Part shown: piece by piece, positions 51,111 through 60,242 of the stretch
How positions within the stretch are numbered: the first letter of the stretch is position 1
Layout of the letters: each line of letters starts with the position of its first letter
Assembly: GCA_964582085.1 (NCBI GenBank)
Contig: CAZOPV010000016.1
Span: 6,141-70,140, forward strand
Length of the DNA: 64,000 bases
Reading direction: 5' to 3'
Source of the DNA: JADGNF01 sp964582085
GTDB taxonomy: Archaea > Thermoproteota > Bathyarchaeia > Bathyarchaeales > Bathycorpusculaceae
The notes under the pieces: model-generated
Seen by the model: only the letters and a program-made list of their open reading frames with translations
Database searches by the model: none
What the model was told of the DNA's origin: nothing
Made by a program: the position numbers and the translations under genes

Positions 51111-54005
51111 ATGCACTCCAAATTTGCCCTCACTAAATTGAAAGCTATCCTCATAATTGATGTAGTTATTGTTGCTTTAGCCGCATCAGCCTACCTGTAT
51201 GTTGATGCGCTTCCAGGCGTATCGCTTTCAACTGACCAAATCCAGTTTGTGGATTTGCAGGTTGTTCCAAGCAGGGTTATGCTTGGTCAAACTGTTGTGG
51301 TTTCAGTTAACGCTACCAGCAAGATAAGCGAAAAAAGTGTCTACAACGCTGAACTTTTTCTTGACGGCGTATTACACCAGACAAGCGTCATCAGTTTTGC
51401 TGGGGTTGAAACCAAGACAATAACATTTACAATTTCCCAAGCAACTGAAGGAACTCATGTCGTAAAGATAGGCACTTTGGAGGGCAGTTTCACTGTTCTT
51501 AATATGTTTGAGTTATCAGATGTGGCAGTCAACCGCACCGAAGCTAGTGTAGGTGAAGCCATAGGAATAACAGTTAGAATTACTAACAGAGGGCAAGAAA
51601 GCGGTGCCTATTCAATAACACTGGAAATCAATGGTGCCCCCTTCCAAACCAAGATGGGCCAGCTTGAAGCTGGTGCTAGTACAAACGTTTTGTTTGAAGT
51701 TGTTGAGCAAACCGAGGGAACTTATCTATTCAACATAGGCAGTTTAAGTGGCTCCTTTAAGGTTGTTTCTGCTGCTCTGCCACCTAAACCTGCGGAGTTT
51801 AAAGTTGACAACCTTTCAGTTGATCCTGAAGTAGCTGAAATAGGTTCACCCATTGACATAACCGCCAAAGTAACTAACGTTGGCGAACTTAGCGGTACAT
51901 ATACTGCTGAATTAACCCTGAACGGTGAAACAAAAGGAACAAAAACCCTTCAGCTTAGAGGTGGCGAAACAGTAGAAGTAGCTTTTACTTTAACTCAAAA
52001 TGCAAAAGGCACATATACAATTAAAATTGGCGATGCAACCGCTACCCTTAAAGTGCAAGACCCATCCAAAATTCAACTTGTAAACATGATTGTTAAACCC
52101 TATGAGGTTTGGGCTGGTGAAACAGTTACCGTTATAGTCCGAGGAAACAATACTGGCGACGATAGCAGCATTTCGTTGAAACTAAAAGTTGATGGAGAAA
52201 CTGTTCAAACTAAGGTACTTACGTTGGCTGCAGGTGAAGTGGGTACCGTGGAATTTACCTTTACAGCGCCTCCACTTGAAGGTGGTGATTCACAAATGCA
52301 CAGTGTCACCGTTAATAGCTTGTCAGGAGGCATCTTAGTGGTCAAAACAGGTTACCATACCCTCTCTGTTTCCATATCACCTTACGGAAACGCAGATTTC
52401 AACTTGACTTTGCCAAATGGGCAAGTTGAAAAACATAAAACTTTCTGGTCTGCTCTTTTGCCTGAAGGCATATATACAGTCACAATGCCATCCACTGACC
52501 CTGAAGGGGTGGCTGTGTGGATTGGTTGGGATGACAACAGCACTAATCTCTCTAGAACAATCAACTTGACAACCAAGACTTCTATTACTGCTAATTATAA
52601 CCCTGGTTCGTCTTGTCCTTCCGTATACTTCTGGAATGGTGCTGAATATGTTTATGTTGCCGACATATCCAACGATGGCTGGTTAGGGTACATAGGATAC
52701 ATGACTGAAAATGGTTCTATTGTAAATTTGGGAGGTAACCCTTGGGATCATGCTAAACTTGACAGGATCCACTTACAGCCAATTTTGATCGGTAACAATA
52801 GCTATTATTCTTTGAAGTTGCTTCAGCAGTGGAATGAACTGTTCTATCTCGATGCGGCTTACATGGTGGTGGTTGATCACCCAGCAGACACAGATGTCTA
52901 CGCAACTTTGATGAGCTACCTCAACCCAGCATTTAATGACCAAATTTACACAGTGAACAAAAACAACATTAAAACCCCTGTTTCAGCTGTAAATGAAAAA
53001 GGGCAAAACGTCTTACCTTACATAACACAATTGGACAAGGTTTTCACGCCAGGCATTAACGGTTTACTTAGTCCCTCTTGGAATAACATTAGTTGGAATC
53101 AGTTGACTTTGAACTTGGGCGATTTATCCAATGCATCTAAAATCAAACTTATAATTAACGGCATGGTGGACTGGGGTCTGGCGGATATGTACTACAACTG
53201 GATTGCGCAGTTTAAGGCAGCAGCCGCCCAAGGAATACTGCCAAACGGTACACAAATCACTCCTGCCCCCTACATAGAAGTTCAAGATTCAACAGGAAAT
53301 TGGATACGTGTTTCTGACAGTATCAAGCTACCTCTTCCTGCCGACTATGTTGCTCGAACCTACATAGTTGACATAACAGGAATTTTCCCCGAAAACGTTA
53401 CCGAATACAAAATCCGAATTAGCAACTTCTGGAATGTAACCTTTGATTACATAGGAATCGACACTTCCCCACAACAACCAATTACTGTTCAGCACCTATC
53501 TCTTTCTTCTGCTAACCTTGCTCAAGCATTTACTAGTCCATCGCTTGCTTCAGGGAACTTTACAAGATATGGTGATGTTACGCCCTTGTTGCTTGTTGCT
53601 GATGACATGTTTGTAATTGGCAGGCAAGGCGATGAAGTTTACCTACTATTTCCTGCAGATTGTCTTCTACCTTTAGCTGAAGGTATGGAGCGTGACTACT
53701 TTATGTTCGCCGCATGCTGGTTTAAGGATCCCCCAAACAACTGGGGTTATGGCTTTGACTTCACCGTGGAGCCTTTACCATTCCGGGCAATGAGTGGCTT
53801 TCCTTATCCTCCATCTGAGAGTTATCCCCATGACGATGCACATCTAAGATACCTACGCGAATGGAATACCCGCTTCGTAGAGGCACCTAGCCCCAAACCT
53901 CAACTGATTTTGTCACCCTTGATAGTGTGGATTGCAGCTGTGGTTACCGTGTTGTCTGTAACTAATGTAGCCGTTCTGATGTACTTCAAAAAGCGTGTGA
54001 GATAG
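51111..54005 (+). CDS. Large membrane-anchored surface protein with CARDB repeats
   Basis: N-terminal signal anchor (LKAILIIDVVIVALAASAYLYV). Four Ig-like CARDB repeats at about residues 40-125, 130-215, 225-315 and 320-405, each with a VSVNAT / ITVRITN / ITAKVTN strand and an EGTxxxxIGxLxGSFxV ending. A further beta segment follows, then CPSVYFWNGAEYVYVADISNDGWLGYIG, like the pre-ASPIC 'CPxxxxWxGxxYxxVxDxxG' motif of large extracellular proteins. A C-terminal helix and KKRVR anchor it. TATA near 51070; possible leaderless start. Unknown partner. Confidence 0.83.
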   Translation: MHSKFALTKLKAILIIDVVIVALAASAYLYVDALPGVSLSTDQIQFVDLQVVPSRVMLGQTVVVSVNATSKISEKSVYNAELFLDGVLHQTSVISFAGVETKTITFTISQATEGTHVVKIGTLEGSFTVLNMFELSDVAVNRTEASVGEAIGITVRITNRGQESGAYSITLEINGAPFQTKMGQLEAGASTNVLFEVVEQTEGTYLFNIGSLSGSFKVVSAALPPKPAEFKVDNLSVDPEVAEIGSPIDITAKVTNVGELSGTYTAELTLNGETKGTKTLQLRGGETVEVAFTLTQNAKGTYTIKIGDATATLKVQDPSKIQLVNMIVKPYEVWAGETVTVIVRGNNTGDDSSISLKLKVDGETVQTKVLTLAAGEVGTVEFTFTAPPLEGGDSQMHSVTVNSLSGGILVVKTGYHTLSVSISPYGNADFNLTLPNGQVEKHKTFWSALLPEGIYTVTMPSTDPEGVAVWIGWDDNSTNLSRTINLTTKTSITANYNPGSSCPSVYFWNGAEYVYVADISNDGWLGYIGYMTENGSIVNLGGNPWDHAKLDRIHLQPILIGNNSYYSLKLLQQWNELFYLDAAYMVVVDHPADTDVYATLMSYLNPAFNDQIYTVNKNNIKTPVSAVNEKGQNVLPYITQLDKVFTPGINGLLSPSWNNISWNQLTLNLGDLSNASKIKLIINGMVDWGLADMYYNWIAQFKAAAAQGILPNGTQITPAPYIEVQDSTGNWIRVSDSIKLPLPADYVARTYIVDITGIFPENVTEYKIRISNFWNVTFDYIGIDTSPQQPITVQHLSLSSANLAQAFTSPSLASGNFTRYGDVTPLLLVADDMFVIGRQGDEVYLLFPADCLLPLAEGMERDYFMFAACWFKDPPNNWGYGFDFTVEPLPFRAMSGFPYPPSESYPHDDAHLRYLREWNTRFVEAPSPKPQLILSPLIVWIAAVVTVLSVTNVAVLMYFKKRVR

Positions 54006-54033
54006 AAACTTTAGATGGGGAGCTGAAGCTGCA

Positions 54034-54990
54034 GTGATTGTGACTGAACTGCTAAAAATTACAGTGCTAGCTGGAGTAGCTCTGGCGGGAATACTTGTAG
54101 TTCTGATATGGAAGAAAAACTTATCCACAAGAGTAACTTACCTACGTTTTTGGGTTCAGACAATATCATTGATCACGATTTTTTACATATATAGCGTACT
54201 TAATCAGCTTCTATTTTTGCTGCTTGCCATTTTTATTATGACTCTATTTGTGGGTAGATTTTTCTGCGGCTGGTTCTGCCCCTTTGGTTTTTACATGGAT
54301 TTGATAACGCAAATCCGCATAGTCTTGAAGAGACGTTACCGAAAACTTCCAGTTAAACTTAATGGCGCCTTGAACCAACTTAGGTATGGACTTTTAGTTT
54401 TTTTCCTTTCGGCACCACTAATCTTTAGCTCCACAAGTACCTGGTTGTGGCCTTACGCTTTATCCCTCTGGGGTCCTTTTAGGCCCCTACTCGTTCTGTT
54501 GAGTCCATTGGAACCTTTGGTTATACCTTGGGAAAGTCCTTTAGTGATCAACAGCGTGAACATTAGCTATCCGTATGCTTCAGACTTTGCGTTCTACTTG
54601 AGTGAAAATTTAGAGTTAATCGCAATTTTCAGCTTTATCATTTTAACAGTGGTTGCCTCACTGTTTGTGCGGCGCTTTTGGTGTCGTTTCTGTCCCACAG
54701 GTATATCCCTTGCAGCTATAAATCGCTTCAAAAGTTTTAATTGGTTGCCCCCCGTTCACCTCTATAAAGTTGAAGAAAAATGCACTAAATGTGGCATTTG
54801 CGAGAGAGTTTGCCCTGTGCAGGTCACGGAGGTGTACGAGCAGAAGGGTGGAAAAATTGCCACTTCGATGTGTCTCACTTGCTTGCGGTGTGTTGAGATG
54901 TGCCCCTATGACGGCTGTCTAAAAGTGAACTTGGTGGGAAAAACTTTGTTTAAGTCGCGGAACTGGCTGGAACCAGCCAAAACCGAATAG
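54034..54990 (+). CDS. NapH/YccM-type membrane polyferredoxin
   Basis: Integral membrane Fe-S protein: helices from residue 8 onward, FFCGWFCPFGFYMDLITQIR and FWCRFCPTGISLAAINRF carrying the CxxxCP membrane-ferredoxin motifs, and two C-terminal [4Fe-4S] sites CTKCGICERVCPVQ and CLTCLRCVEMCPYDGC. About 318 residues. NapH-like proteins pass electrons from quinones or ferredoxin to exported enzymes. GTG start at 54034, 28 bases after the CARDB gene, so the two are probably co-transcribed. Where electrons go is unknown. Confidence 0.88.
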   Translation: MIVTELLKITVLAGVALAGILVVLIWKKNLSTRVTYLRFWVQTISLITIFYIYSVLNQLLFLLLAIFIMTLFVGRFFCGWFCPFGFYMDLITQIRIVLKRRYRKLPVKLNGALNQLRYGLLVFFLSAPLIFSSTSTWLWPYALSLWGPFRPLLVLLSPLEPLVIPWESPLVINSVNISYPYASDFAFYLSENLELIAIFSFIILTVVASLFVRRFWCRFCPTGISLAAINRFKSFNWLPPVHLYKVEEKCTKCGICERVCPVQVTEVYEQKGGKIATSMCLTCLRCVEMCPYDGCLKVNLVGKTLFKSRNWLEPAKTE

Positions 54991-55092
54991 CTGGTTTATA
55001 AGTTGGTTGCAAAGTGTTAGATGCGACCGCAACACAGAAAAGGGAGGCTGCAGAGATATCGCCAAATAACAATTACCTGAGGCGTATTGTTC

Positions 55093-55773
55093 TTGACGGT
55101 TTATTTGTCCAGTATCGTCGGTAGCGCGAGCATAGGTGTGTATGCCCTTGCCACTGAAAAGTTTGTTTTGATTCCAAAGATGGTTTCCGAGTCTAAAGCT
55201 CAGAAAACCGCTGAGTGGCTCAATGCTAAACTTGTTCATACAACTATAGGTGGCTCATTATTGGGAGGGGCCTTGGCTTGTGCTAACTCACATGGAATTG
55301 TGCTTTCTCCGTTTGTACGTCAAGAAGAACTTGACACCATCAAAGCCTCTTTTGACGGTGTCGTGACAGTGATGGAGAGCCGCAAAACTGCTTTTGGTAA
55401 TTTGATTTTAGCTAACGATAAAGGTGCCGTTGTTGATCCACGCATGAAAGACTTTGTTCGTAAACAGGTCTCTGAAACGTTAGACGTGGAGGTGGTTTCA
55501 GGTACAATTGCGGGTTTAACCTACGTGGGTTCGCTGGCGGTGGCAACTAATAAGGGTGTTTTGGCTCATCCACAGATCAAAGAAGATGAGAAGAAGCTTT
55601 TGGAGTCGGTGTTGAAGGTGCCTGTGGATGTGGGTACTGTCAATTGTGGCATACCATATGTAGGCACAGGGTTGATTGCGAATAGTCATGCGGCAGTTGC
55701 TGGTTCTTTGACAACTGGACCCGAGATGTTTATAATAGGGAATGCATTGGATGTTGTGCAGGAAGTTGAGTAA
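55093..55773 (+). CDS. eif6: Translation initiation factor 6 (aIF6)
   Basis: aIF6: SIVGSASIGVYALATEKFVLIPKMV, TTIGGSLLGGALACANSHGIVLSPFV, GNLILANDKGAVVDPRMKD, IAGLTYVGSLAVATNKGVLAHP, and GTGLIANSHAAVAGSLTTGPEM (five-fold repeat of the family). It binds the large subunit and blocks premature joining. I prefer the TTG at 55093 (MTVYLSSIVG) over the TTG at 55087; TGAGG ends 10 bases before it. It belongs with eL18a, prefoldin and FtsY downstream. Confidence 0.92.
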   Translation: MTVYLSSIVGSASIGVYALATEKFVLIPKMVSESKAQKTAEWLNAKLVHTTIGGSLLGGALACANSHGIVLSPFVRQEELDTIKASFDGVVTVMESRKTAFGNLILANDKGAVVDPRMKDFVRKQVSETLDVEVVSGTIAGLTYVGSLAVATNKGVLAHPQIKEDEKKLLESVLKVPVDVGTVNCGIPYVGTGLIANSHAAVAGSLTTGPEMFIIGNALDVVQEVE

Positions 55774-56001
55774 ATGAAGGTTTTCAGAATAACAGGCGAG
55801 ATCAATAAGCCTAAATTGAACACGACGTTTGTTAAAGAAGTGCTAGCTGACAAAGCTGAGCATGCTGAAGAGAAGATCTACACTGAAATTGGCAGCAAAC
55901 ATCGCGTAAAGCGGTGCCACATAAAACTCCTCCAAGTCACGGAAGTTTCGCCTGGGGATATTGATAACCCAATTTTGAAGAAACTTGTTGCTGGGGAATA
56001 A
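55774..56001 (+). CDS. rplX: Large ribosomal subunit protein eL18a-like (LX)
   Basis: LX: MKVFRITGEINKPKLNTTFVKEVLADKAEHAEEKIYTEIGSKHRVKRCHIKLLQVTEV. 75 residues, the normal archaeal length. ATG follows the eIF6 stop directly. Canonical neighbour of eIF6. Confidence 0.93.
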   Translation: MKVFRITGEINKPKLNTTFVKEVLADKAEHAEEKIYTEIGSKHRVKRCHIKLLQVTEVSPGDIDNPILKKLVAGE

Positions 56002-56006
56002 ACAGT

Positions 56007-56444
56007 TTGGCTACTGTGAGTAAAGAGGAAGAACTGCGTAAACTCAGTGTGGAGCTTCAATACTACGAGCAAGCAGCTGAAGCGCTTCAACAGAGACTTA
56101 CTATGATGAACGCTGCCATGACGGATTTAACCTACGCTAACATGACTTTGGAGAATATAGAGAAGGAAAAAGAAAACGCTGAACTTCTCGTACCCATAGG
56201 AGGCAGTAGCTACGTGAAAGTTAAGCTTGCAGACAGCAACAAAGTTGTGGTGGGTTTGGGCGCTGGTGTCTCTGTGGAAAAAACTCTGCCAGAAGCTAAA
56301 GAGATAGTTAAAGAACGCATCGAAGAGCTAGAGCAAACTCGCATCTCAGGGCAACAGCAACTTTCTCAAATTGTTGAACGGATAAACCAAGGCAGAGCCC
56401 GCATGGAAGGGTTAGTTGCCGAATTACGACAAGGAACACCATAG
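56007..56444 (+). CDS. pfdA: Prefoldin subunit alpha
   Basis: Prefoldin alpha: N- and C-terminal coiled-coil helices (EEELRKLSVELQYYEQAAEALQQRL and EAKEIVKERIEELEQTRISGQQQLSQI) flanking two beta hairpins (ELLVPIGGSSYVKVKLADSNKVVVGLGAGVSVEKTL). 145 residues; TTG start five bases after the eL18a stop. It delivers unfolded proteins to the chaperonin. Confidence 0.93.
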   Translation: MATVSKEEELRKLSVELQYYEQAAEALQQRLTMMNAAMTDLTYANMTLENIEKEKENAELLVPIGGSSYVKVKLADSNKVVVGLGAGVSVEKTLPEAKEIVKERIEELEQTRISGQQQLSQIVERINQGRARMEGLVAELRQGTP

Positions 56445-56448
56445 ACAC

Positions 56449-57354
56449 ATGTTTGATAAACTCAAGTCGGGACTTAAAGGTCTTGTTACCAAGGTTACCA
56501 CTACTGAGCTTAAAGCTGAAACTTTACGTCCACTTCTTGCCGATTTTAAAATTACCCTTGCTGAGAACGACGTCGCTTTTCCAGTAGCAGACAAAGTATG
56601 CGACGAGTTGGCTAAGCGTTTAGATGGTCTGCAAGTGAAGAGACTAGAAGATCGCAAAAAAATTATCCAAGACAATCTGCGCCAAGTACTTCTGGAAGTC
56701 ATGCTTACTGATAAGAAAATAGACATCGTGAGTTTGGCTGAAGCAAAACGGGAAAAGAAAGAGCCCTTGATTCTTCTTTTTGTAGGCATTAACGGTACAG
56801 GAAAAACCACAACCATTGCAAAGGTGGCCCAGTTCTTTAAGGCCAAAAAATACTCAGTGGTTTTTGCTGGTAGCGACACTTACCGTGCAGGTAGCATCGA
56901 GCAGTTAGAGGAGCACGCAAAACGGCTCAACCTCCGTGTCATCAAACACCAGTATGGCGCTGATCCCGCTGCTGTTGCTTACGACGCGATAAGCCACGCG
57001 CAGGCACATGGCACCAATGTAGTTCTCATAGATTCAGCTGGTAGAATGCAGACTAACCAGAACCTGATGAATGAACTTGCCAAGATTAAGCGTATTGTTG
57101 CTCCTGATTTGACCATTTTGACTGTGGACTCTTTGGCAGGAAACGACGCGGTTATACAGGCTGAAGAGTTCAATAAATTTGTGGGAATAGACGCGACAAT
57201 TTTAACTAAAGTAGATGCAGACGTAAAGGGTGGTGCAGCTCTCAGCGTGACCTATGTGACGCAAAAGCCTATCTTATTTATCGGTGTTGGGCAAGATTAT
57301 AAAGATCTTGAAGTGTTCAATCCCGAAATTTTCGTTAATATGATTTTGCGGTAA
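56449..57354 (+). CDS. ftsY: Signal recognition particle receptor FtsY
   Basis: SRP GTPase: short N domain, then GINGTGKTTTIAKVAQFF (G1), SDTYRAGSIEQLEEHAKR, VLIDSAGRMQTNQNLMNEL (G3), TKVDADVKGGAALSV (G4) and FIGVGQDYKDLEVFNP (G5). It docks ribosome-SRP complexes at the membrane. ATG at 56449 gives a normal FtsY N-terminus (MFDKLKSGLKGLV); the frame is open to 56416 over the end of prefoldin. Confidence 0.93.
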   Translation: MFDKLKSGLKGLVTKVTTTELKAETLRPLLADFKITLAENDVAFPVADKVCDELAKRLDGLQVKRLEDRKKIIQDNLRQVLLEVMLTDKKIDIVSLAEAKREKKEPLILLFVGINGTGKTTTIAKVAQFFKAKKYSVVFAGSDTYRAGSIEQLEEHAKRLNLRVIKHQYGADPAAVAYDAISHAQAHGTNVVLIDSAGRMQTNQNLMNELAKIKRIVAPDLTILTVDSLAGNDAVIQAEEFNKFVGIDATILTKVDADVKGGAALSVTYVTQKPILFIGVGQDYKDLEVFNPEIFVNMILR

Positions 57355-57471
57355 AGTGGAACCTATCTTGCTGTGTTTTTAACAGTAGCTATTTAGAGAC
57401 GCAAACTATACAAGTTATGTTGTTTTTCATGAACTTAGAAAAACGTCTTAGCGTAAAATTAACACCACTGG

Positions 57472-57503
57472 CTAAAGCATATTTTTGTGACATATGGCTT
57501 TAG
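57472..57503. other. Hairpin in the 300-base convergent gap after ftsY
   Basis: CTAAAGCATAT and ATATGGCTTTAG pair with one bulged base over a 9-base loop. A second short hairpin (GCCTC/GAGGC, 57630-57651) is followed by TTTT just before the OTC stop. The rest of 57355-57654 shows no gene, tRNA or repeat. Possible transcript ends. Confidence 0.35.
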
Positions 57504-57654
57504 AGCTGCATTTTGAATTGTTCACTTCAAAATAGGGTTTGAAAAAACTTTAGTCGCGAGCAGTTGGCGGGTTCTTTATACATAACTCAACTTTAAAAAT
57601 TATAATAAGCGATAGAGTTCGTGGTCGATGCCTCAACTTCACATTAGAGGCGTT

Positions 57655-58572
57655 TTAGCTTCTCTGTTGTAGAAGTTTCAGCAATATGGCTTTAGCCGAG
57701 TACAATCTGTTTTCAGCTTGTTTATAAATTAGCGACTTTGAACTCTCGATAATTTCTGCACTGATTTCGTAACCGCGATGGATAGGCATATCATGCATTA
57801 TGTAGGCTTTGCTGTCTTTTAGCATTTCTTTGTTTATCTGATATGGCATCATCTTCTTGAGCCGCTTCTCTTTTTCTTGGGCAAATTTTGGGTCTGTAAA
57901 GAACTCCATGTCTACCCAGGTGTCCGTGTAAACAAAATCTGCGTCTTTCACTGCGCTTGCTGCATCTAAAGTATTCTTCCACAATCCCGTCTTCTTAGCT
58001 TCTTTAAGCAGTTCATCATCACGTGAAGGTTCATTAAAAATAGGCGTGACGGTAGTCAACTGTATGCCCGTCTTGGTGCAGGCTTCAATTAGCGAGTTAC
58101 ATACATTATTGTGGATGCCAACGTAAACCAGTTTGGTGCCTTCTAACTTGAGTTGCTTCTCTTTGATGGTGATCAAATCGGCCAACGCTTGACTAGGATG
58201 ATAGCGCTCATCACAGCCATTAATAACTGGTACACACGACGACCGCATCATCTTCTGCAGATCAGTATTGTACAACATTCTTGCCATAATACCGTCAACG
58301 TTACGGGATAAATATTGAACCTCATCTCCAATGTCAGCCAATGCAAAATTGGTGGTTCGCCAGTCGATATATAATGAGTGTCCGCCAAGCTGAGTCATGG
58401 CAACCTCAAATGAAACCCGTGTGCGTGTGCTAGTTTTCTGGAAAATCAGAGCCAACGATTTACCCTCTAATGCTCTAGCGTATTTTTTTGGTTCACGTTT
58501 AACCTCTATACCTAAATCTACAAACTCCCCGATTTTCTCGCCTGACAGCTCCCTGAAATTCATCAAGTGCAT
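57655..58572 (-). CDS. Ornithine carbamoyltransferase-like enzyme with altered ornithine motif
   Basis: Carbamoyltransferase fold: carbamoyl-phosphate site STRTR (residues about 48-52), HPSQALADL (about 125-133) and the LVYVGIHNNVCNSLIEA Rossmann half. The second-substrate sites are unusual: DTWVDMEFF replaces the typical D-x-W-x-SMG of OTC, and MHDMPIHRGYEI has Asp at the position of the catalytic Cys in HCLP. So it may be a divergent OTC or another carbamoyltransferase. ATG at 58572 or 58563; the frame is open to 58614. TATA-like TTAAAATT just upstream suggests a leaderless message. Confidence 0.78.
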   Translation of the reverse strand: MHLMNFRELSGEKIGEFVDLGIEVKREPKKYARALEGKSLALIFQKTSTRTRVSFEVAMTQLGGHSLYIDWRTTNFALADIGDEVQYLSRNVDGIMARMLYNTDLQKMMRSSCVPVINGCDERYHPSQALADLITIKEKQLKLEGTKLVYVGIHNNVCNSLIEACTKTGIQLTTVTPIFNEPSRDDELLKEAKKTGLWKNTLDAASAVKDADFVYTDTWVDMEFFTDPKFAQEKEKRLKKMMPYQINKEMLKDSKAYIMHDMPIHRGYEISAEIIESSKSLIYKQAENRLYSAKAILLKLLQQRS

Positions 58573-58662
58573 AATTTTAAGCCTTCCACAAAGCATGTGG
58601 AGCCGTTTTGGCAATTAAGCTTTATGGAAACCTTTTTCTTCAAATAACCCTAATGCACAAAT

Positions 58663-59490
58663 ATGATTCTGCTCGTGTACTCCAACAAAGACGTGGCAGG
58701 CACAAATATCGCAAGATGCATCGTCCAACGCCAAGCTTTCACCGCAAGTAGCCAAACCTACGAAGGCAACATTGTCTACACCGCAACTATAAAAAAACAA
58801 TCCGTCACACTCGTCACTCTCGCAGGCGAGGCAGTCAATGCGCAAAATCTGCCAGAATATTTTCCAAACCACCGCTTCATTATATTTATCTCTAGGCATA
58901 GTAGTCAAAGCGGTAAACCTACGCTCTCTGTGCATACACCCGGAAACTTCGCAGAAGCCGAACTTGGAGGGTTACCACGTACCCTTTCTGTTTCTCCAGC
59001 TAATGCAATGAAGTTTGCTCTCAAAGCTTTGAACCAACAGATACAGGAAAGAAATCTAGTCTATGAAGTCTCCTATGAATGTACCCACCATGGTCCCTCA
59101 CTAAACGTGCCAACAATGTTTGTAGAACTCGGTAGCACACCAATCCAGTGGAGAGACTTACATGCTTCAGACGCTGTTGCTCAAGCTGTCATAGAAACGA
59201 TTAGAAACCTCAACGAATCTTCTTTGACTCCGACGGCGGTGGGTATAGGTGGACCACATTACAACCAAAAATTCACTAAGATGGCACTCAACAATGAAGT
59301 AGCCTTTGGTCATATGGTTCCCAAGCATGCGATCCACCTACTAAGCATTGGATTGCTGAACCAGTGTATTCAAAAGATAGTGGAAAAACCACAATACGCT
59401 GTACTGGACTGGAAGGGTATTAAAAGCCAAGACAAAGTAGCTCTCCTCTCAGTCTTAAAAGAAACTCAACTGTCCATCAAAAAGATTTAA
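58663..59490 (+). CDS. dtdA: D-aminoacyl-tRNA deacylase (DTD2/GEK1 type)
   Basis: Archaeal DTD2: ILLVYSNKDVAGTNIARCI, FISRHSSQSGKPTLSVHTPGNF, YEVSYECTHHGPSLNVPTMFVELGST, AVGIGGPHYNQKFTKMALNNEVAFGHMVPKHAI and AVLDWKGIKS. It hydrolyses D-amino acids from tRNA. 275 residues. ATG at 58663 begins exactly at the first strand. Lies upstream of secE. Confidence 0.92.
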   Translation: MILLVYSNKDVAGTNIARCIVQRQAFTASSQTYEGNIVYTATIKKQSVTLVTLAGEAVNAQNLPEYFPNHRFIIFISRHSSQSGKPTLSVHTPGNFAEAELGGLPRTLSVSPANAMKFALKALNQQIQERNLVYEVSYECTHHGPSLNVPTMFVELGSTPIQWRDLHASDAVAQAVIETIRNLNESSLTPTAVGIGGPHYNQKFTKMALNNEVAFGHMVPKHAIHLLSIGLLNQCIQKIVEKPQYAVLDWKGIKSQDKVALLSVLKETQLSIKKI

Positions 59491-59580
59491 ACTCCAAGTA
59501 GGGCAAAAGTTATCTGCTAAAACGTAAAGATTACAGTAACGTTTATTATATCTAACTGAAATCTTCAGTGTGCGGTTAAT

Positions 59581-59748
59581 ATGGGAATGCGTTCATGGCT
59601 ACAACAGGCAGCAAGAACTTTAAAACTCGCCTCAAAACCAGATAAAGAGGAGCTTTGGCTCTCAATAAAAATCTCATTACTGGGTATAGGTGTGGTTGGA
59701 CTCGTAGGTTTCATAATTAAACTAATTGCAACTTCAATTCCCGCATAG
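59581..59748 (+). CDS. secE: Preprotein translocase subunit SecE (Sec61 gamma)
   Basis: A 55-residue single-helix protein: a basic amphipathic N-terminal helix (WLQQAARTLKLASKPDKEELW) followed by one membrane helix (SLLGIGVVGLVGFIIKLIATSIPA), the archaeal SecE layout. It clamps the SecY channel. ATG at 59581 or 59587. It precedes spt5 by 11 bases, the usual archaeal order. Confidence 0.88.
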   Translation: MGMRSWLQQAARTLKLASKPDKEELWLSIKISLLGIGVVGLVGFIIKLIATSIPA

Positions 59749-59759
59749 AAGGAAAATCC

Positions 59760-60242
59760 ATGGATAAAAAAGATGATCAATTCCAAACAAAGATTTTCGC
59801 CGTCAAAACAACCACGGGCCAAGAGCGCAACGTAGCCCGCTTAATAGCTGCAAAAGTTGAAATGGAAAAAATCCCTGTAAAGTCCCTCTTGGTTCCAGAT
59901 GCGTTAAAAGGCTATGTGTTCATCGAAGCAGATGGGCCACACCTAGTCGAAGAAGCCATAGGGGGAGTTCGACATGTGCGGTCACGGATACCTGGGTTGG
60001 TGAATTTCAGCGAGATTGAACGCTACATCATCAGAAAACCAGTCATTGAAGATTTAGGTGAAGATGATGTCGTCGAAATTACGGGCGGTCCATTCAAAGG
60101 TATGCGGGCAAAAATCACCCGTATTGACAAGTCTAAAGGTGAAGTAACCTTGGAGTTGCTGGAAGCAACCTTTACTTTGCCTATAACAGTTCACTCAGAC
60201 TATGTGAAGTTAATAGAAAAAGGAAACAGAAGTGAAGAATAA
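59760..60242 (+). CDS. spt5: Transcription elongation factor Spt5
   Basis: NGN domain (IFAVKTTTGQERNVARLIAAKVE...SLLVPDALKGYVFIEADG...HVRSRIPG) and KOW domain (DDVVEITGGPFKGMRAKITRIDKSKGEVTLELLEA). 160 residues. It binds the RNA polymerase clamp with Spt4. Its stop shares a base with the rpl11 start (TAATG). Confidence 0.93.
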   Translation: MDKKDDQFQTKIFAVKTTTGQERNVARLIAAKVEMEKIPVKSLLVPDALKGYVFIEADGPHLVEEAIGGVRHVRSRIPGLVNFSEIERYIIRKPVIEDLGEDDVVEITGGPFKGMRAKITRIDKSKGEVTLELLEATFTLPITVHSDYVKLIEKGNRSEE

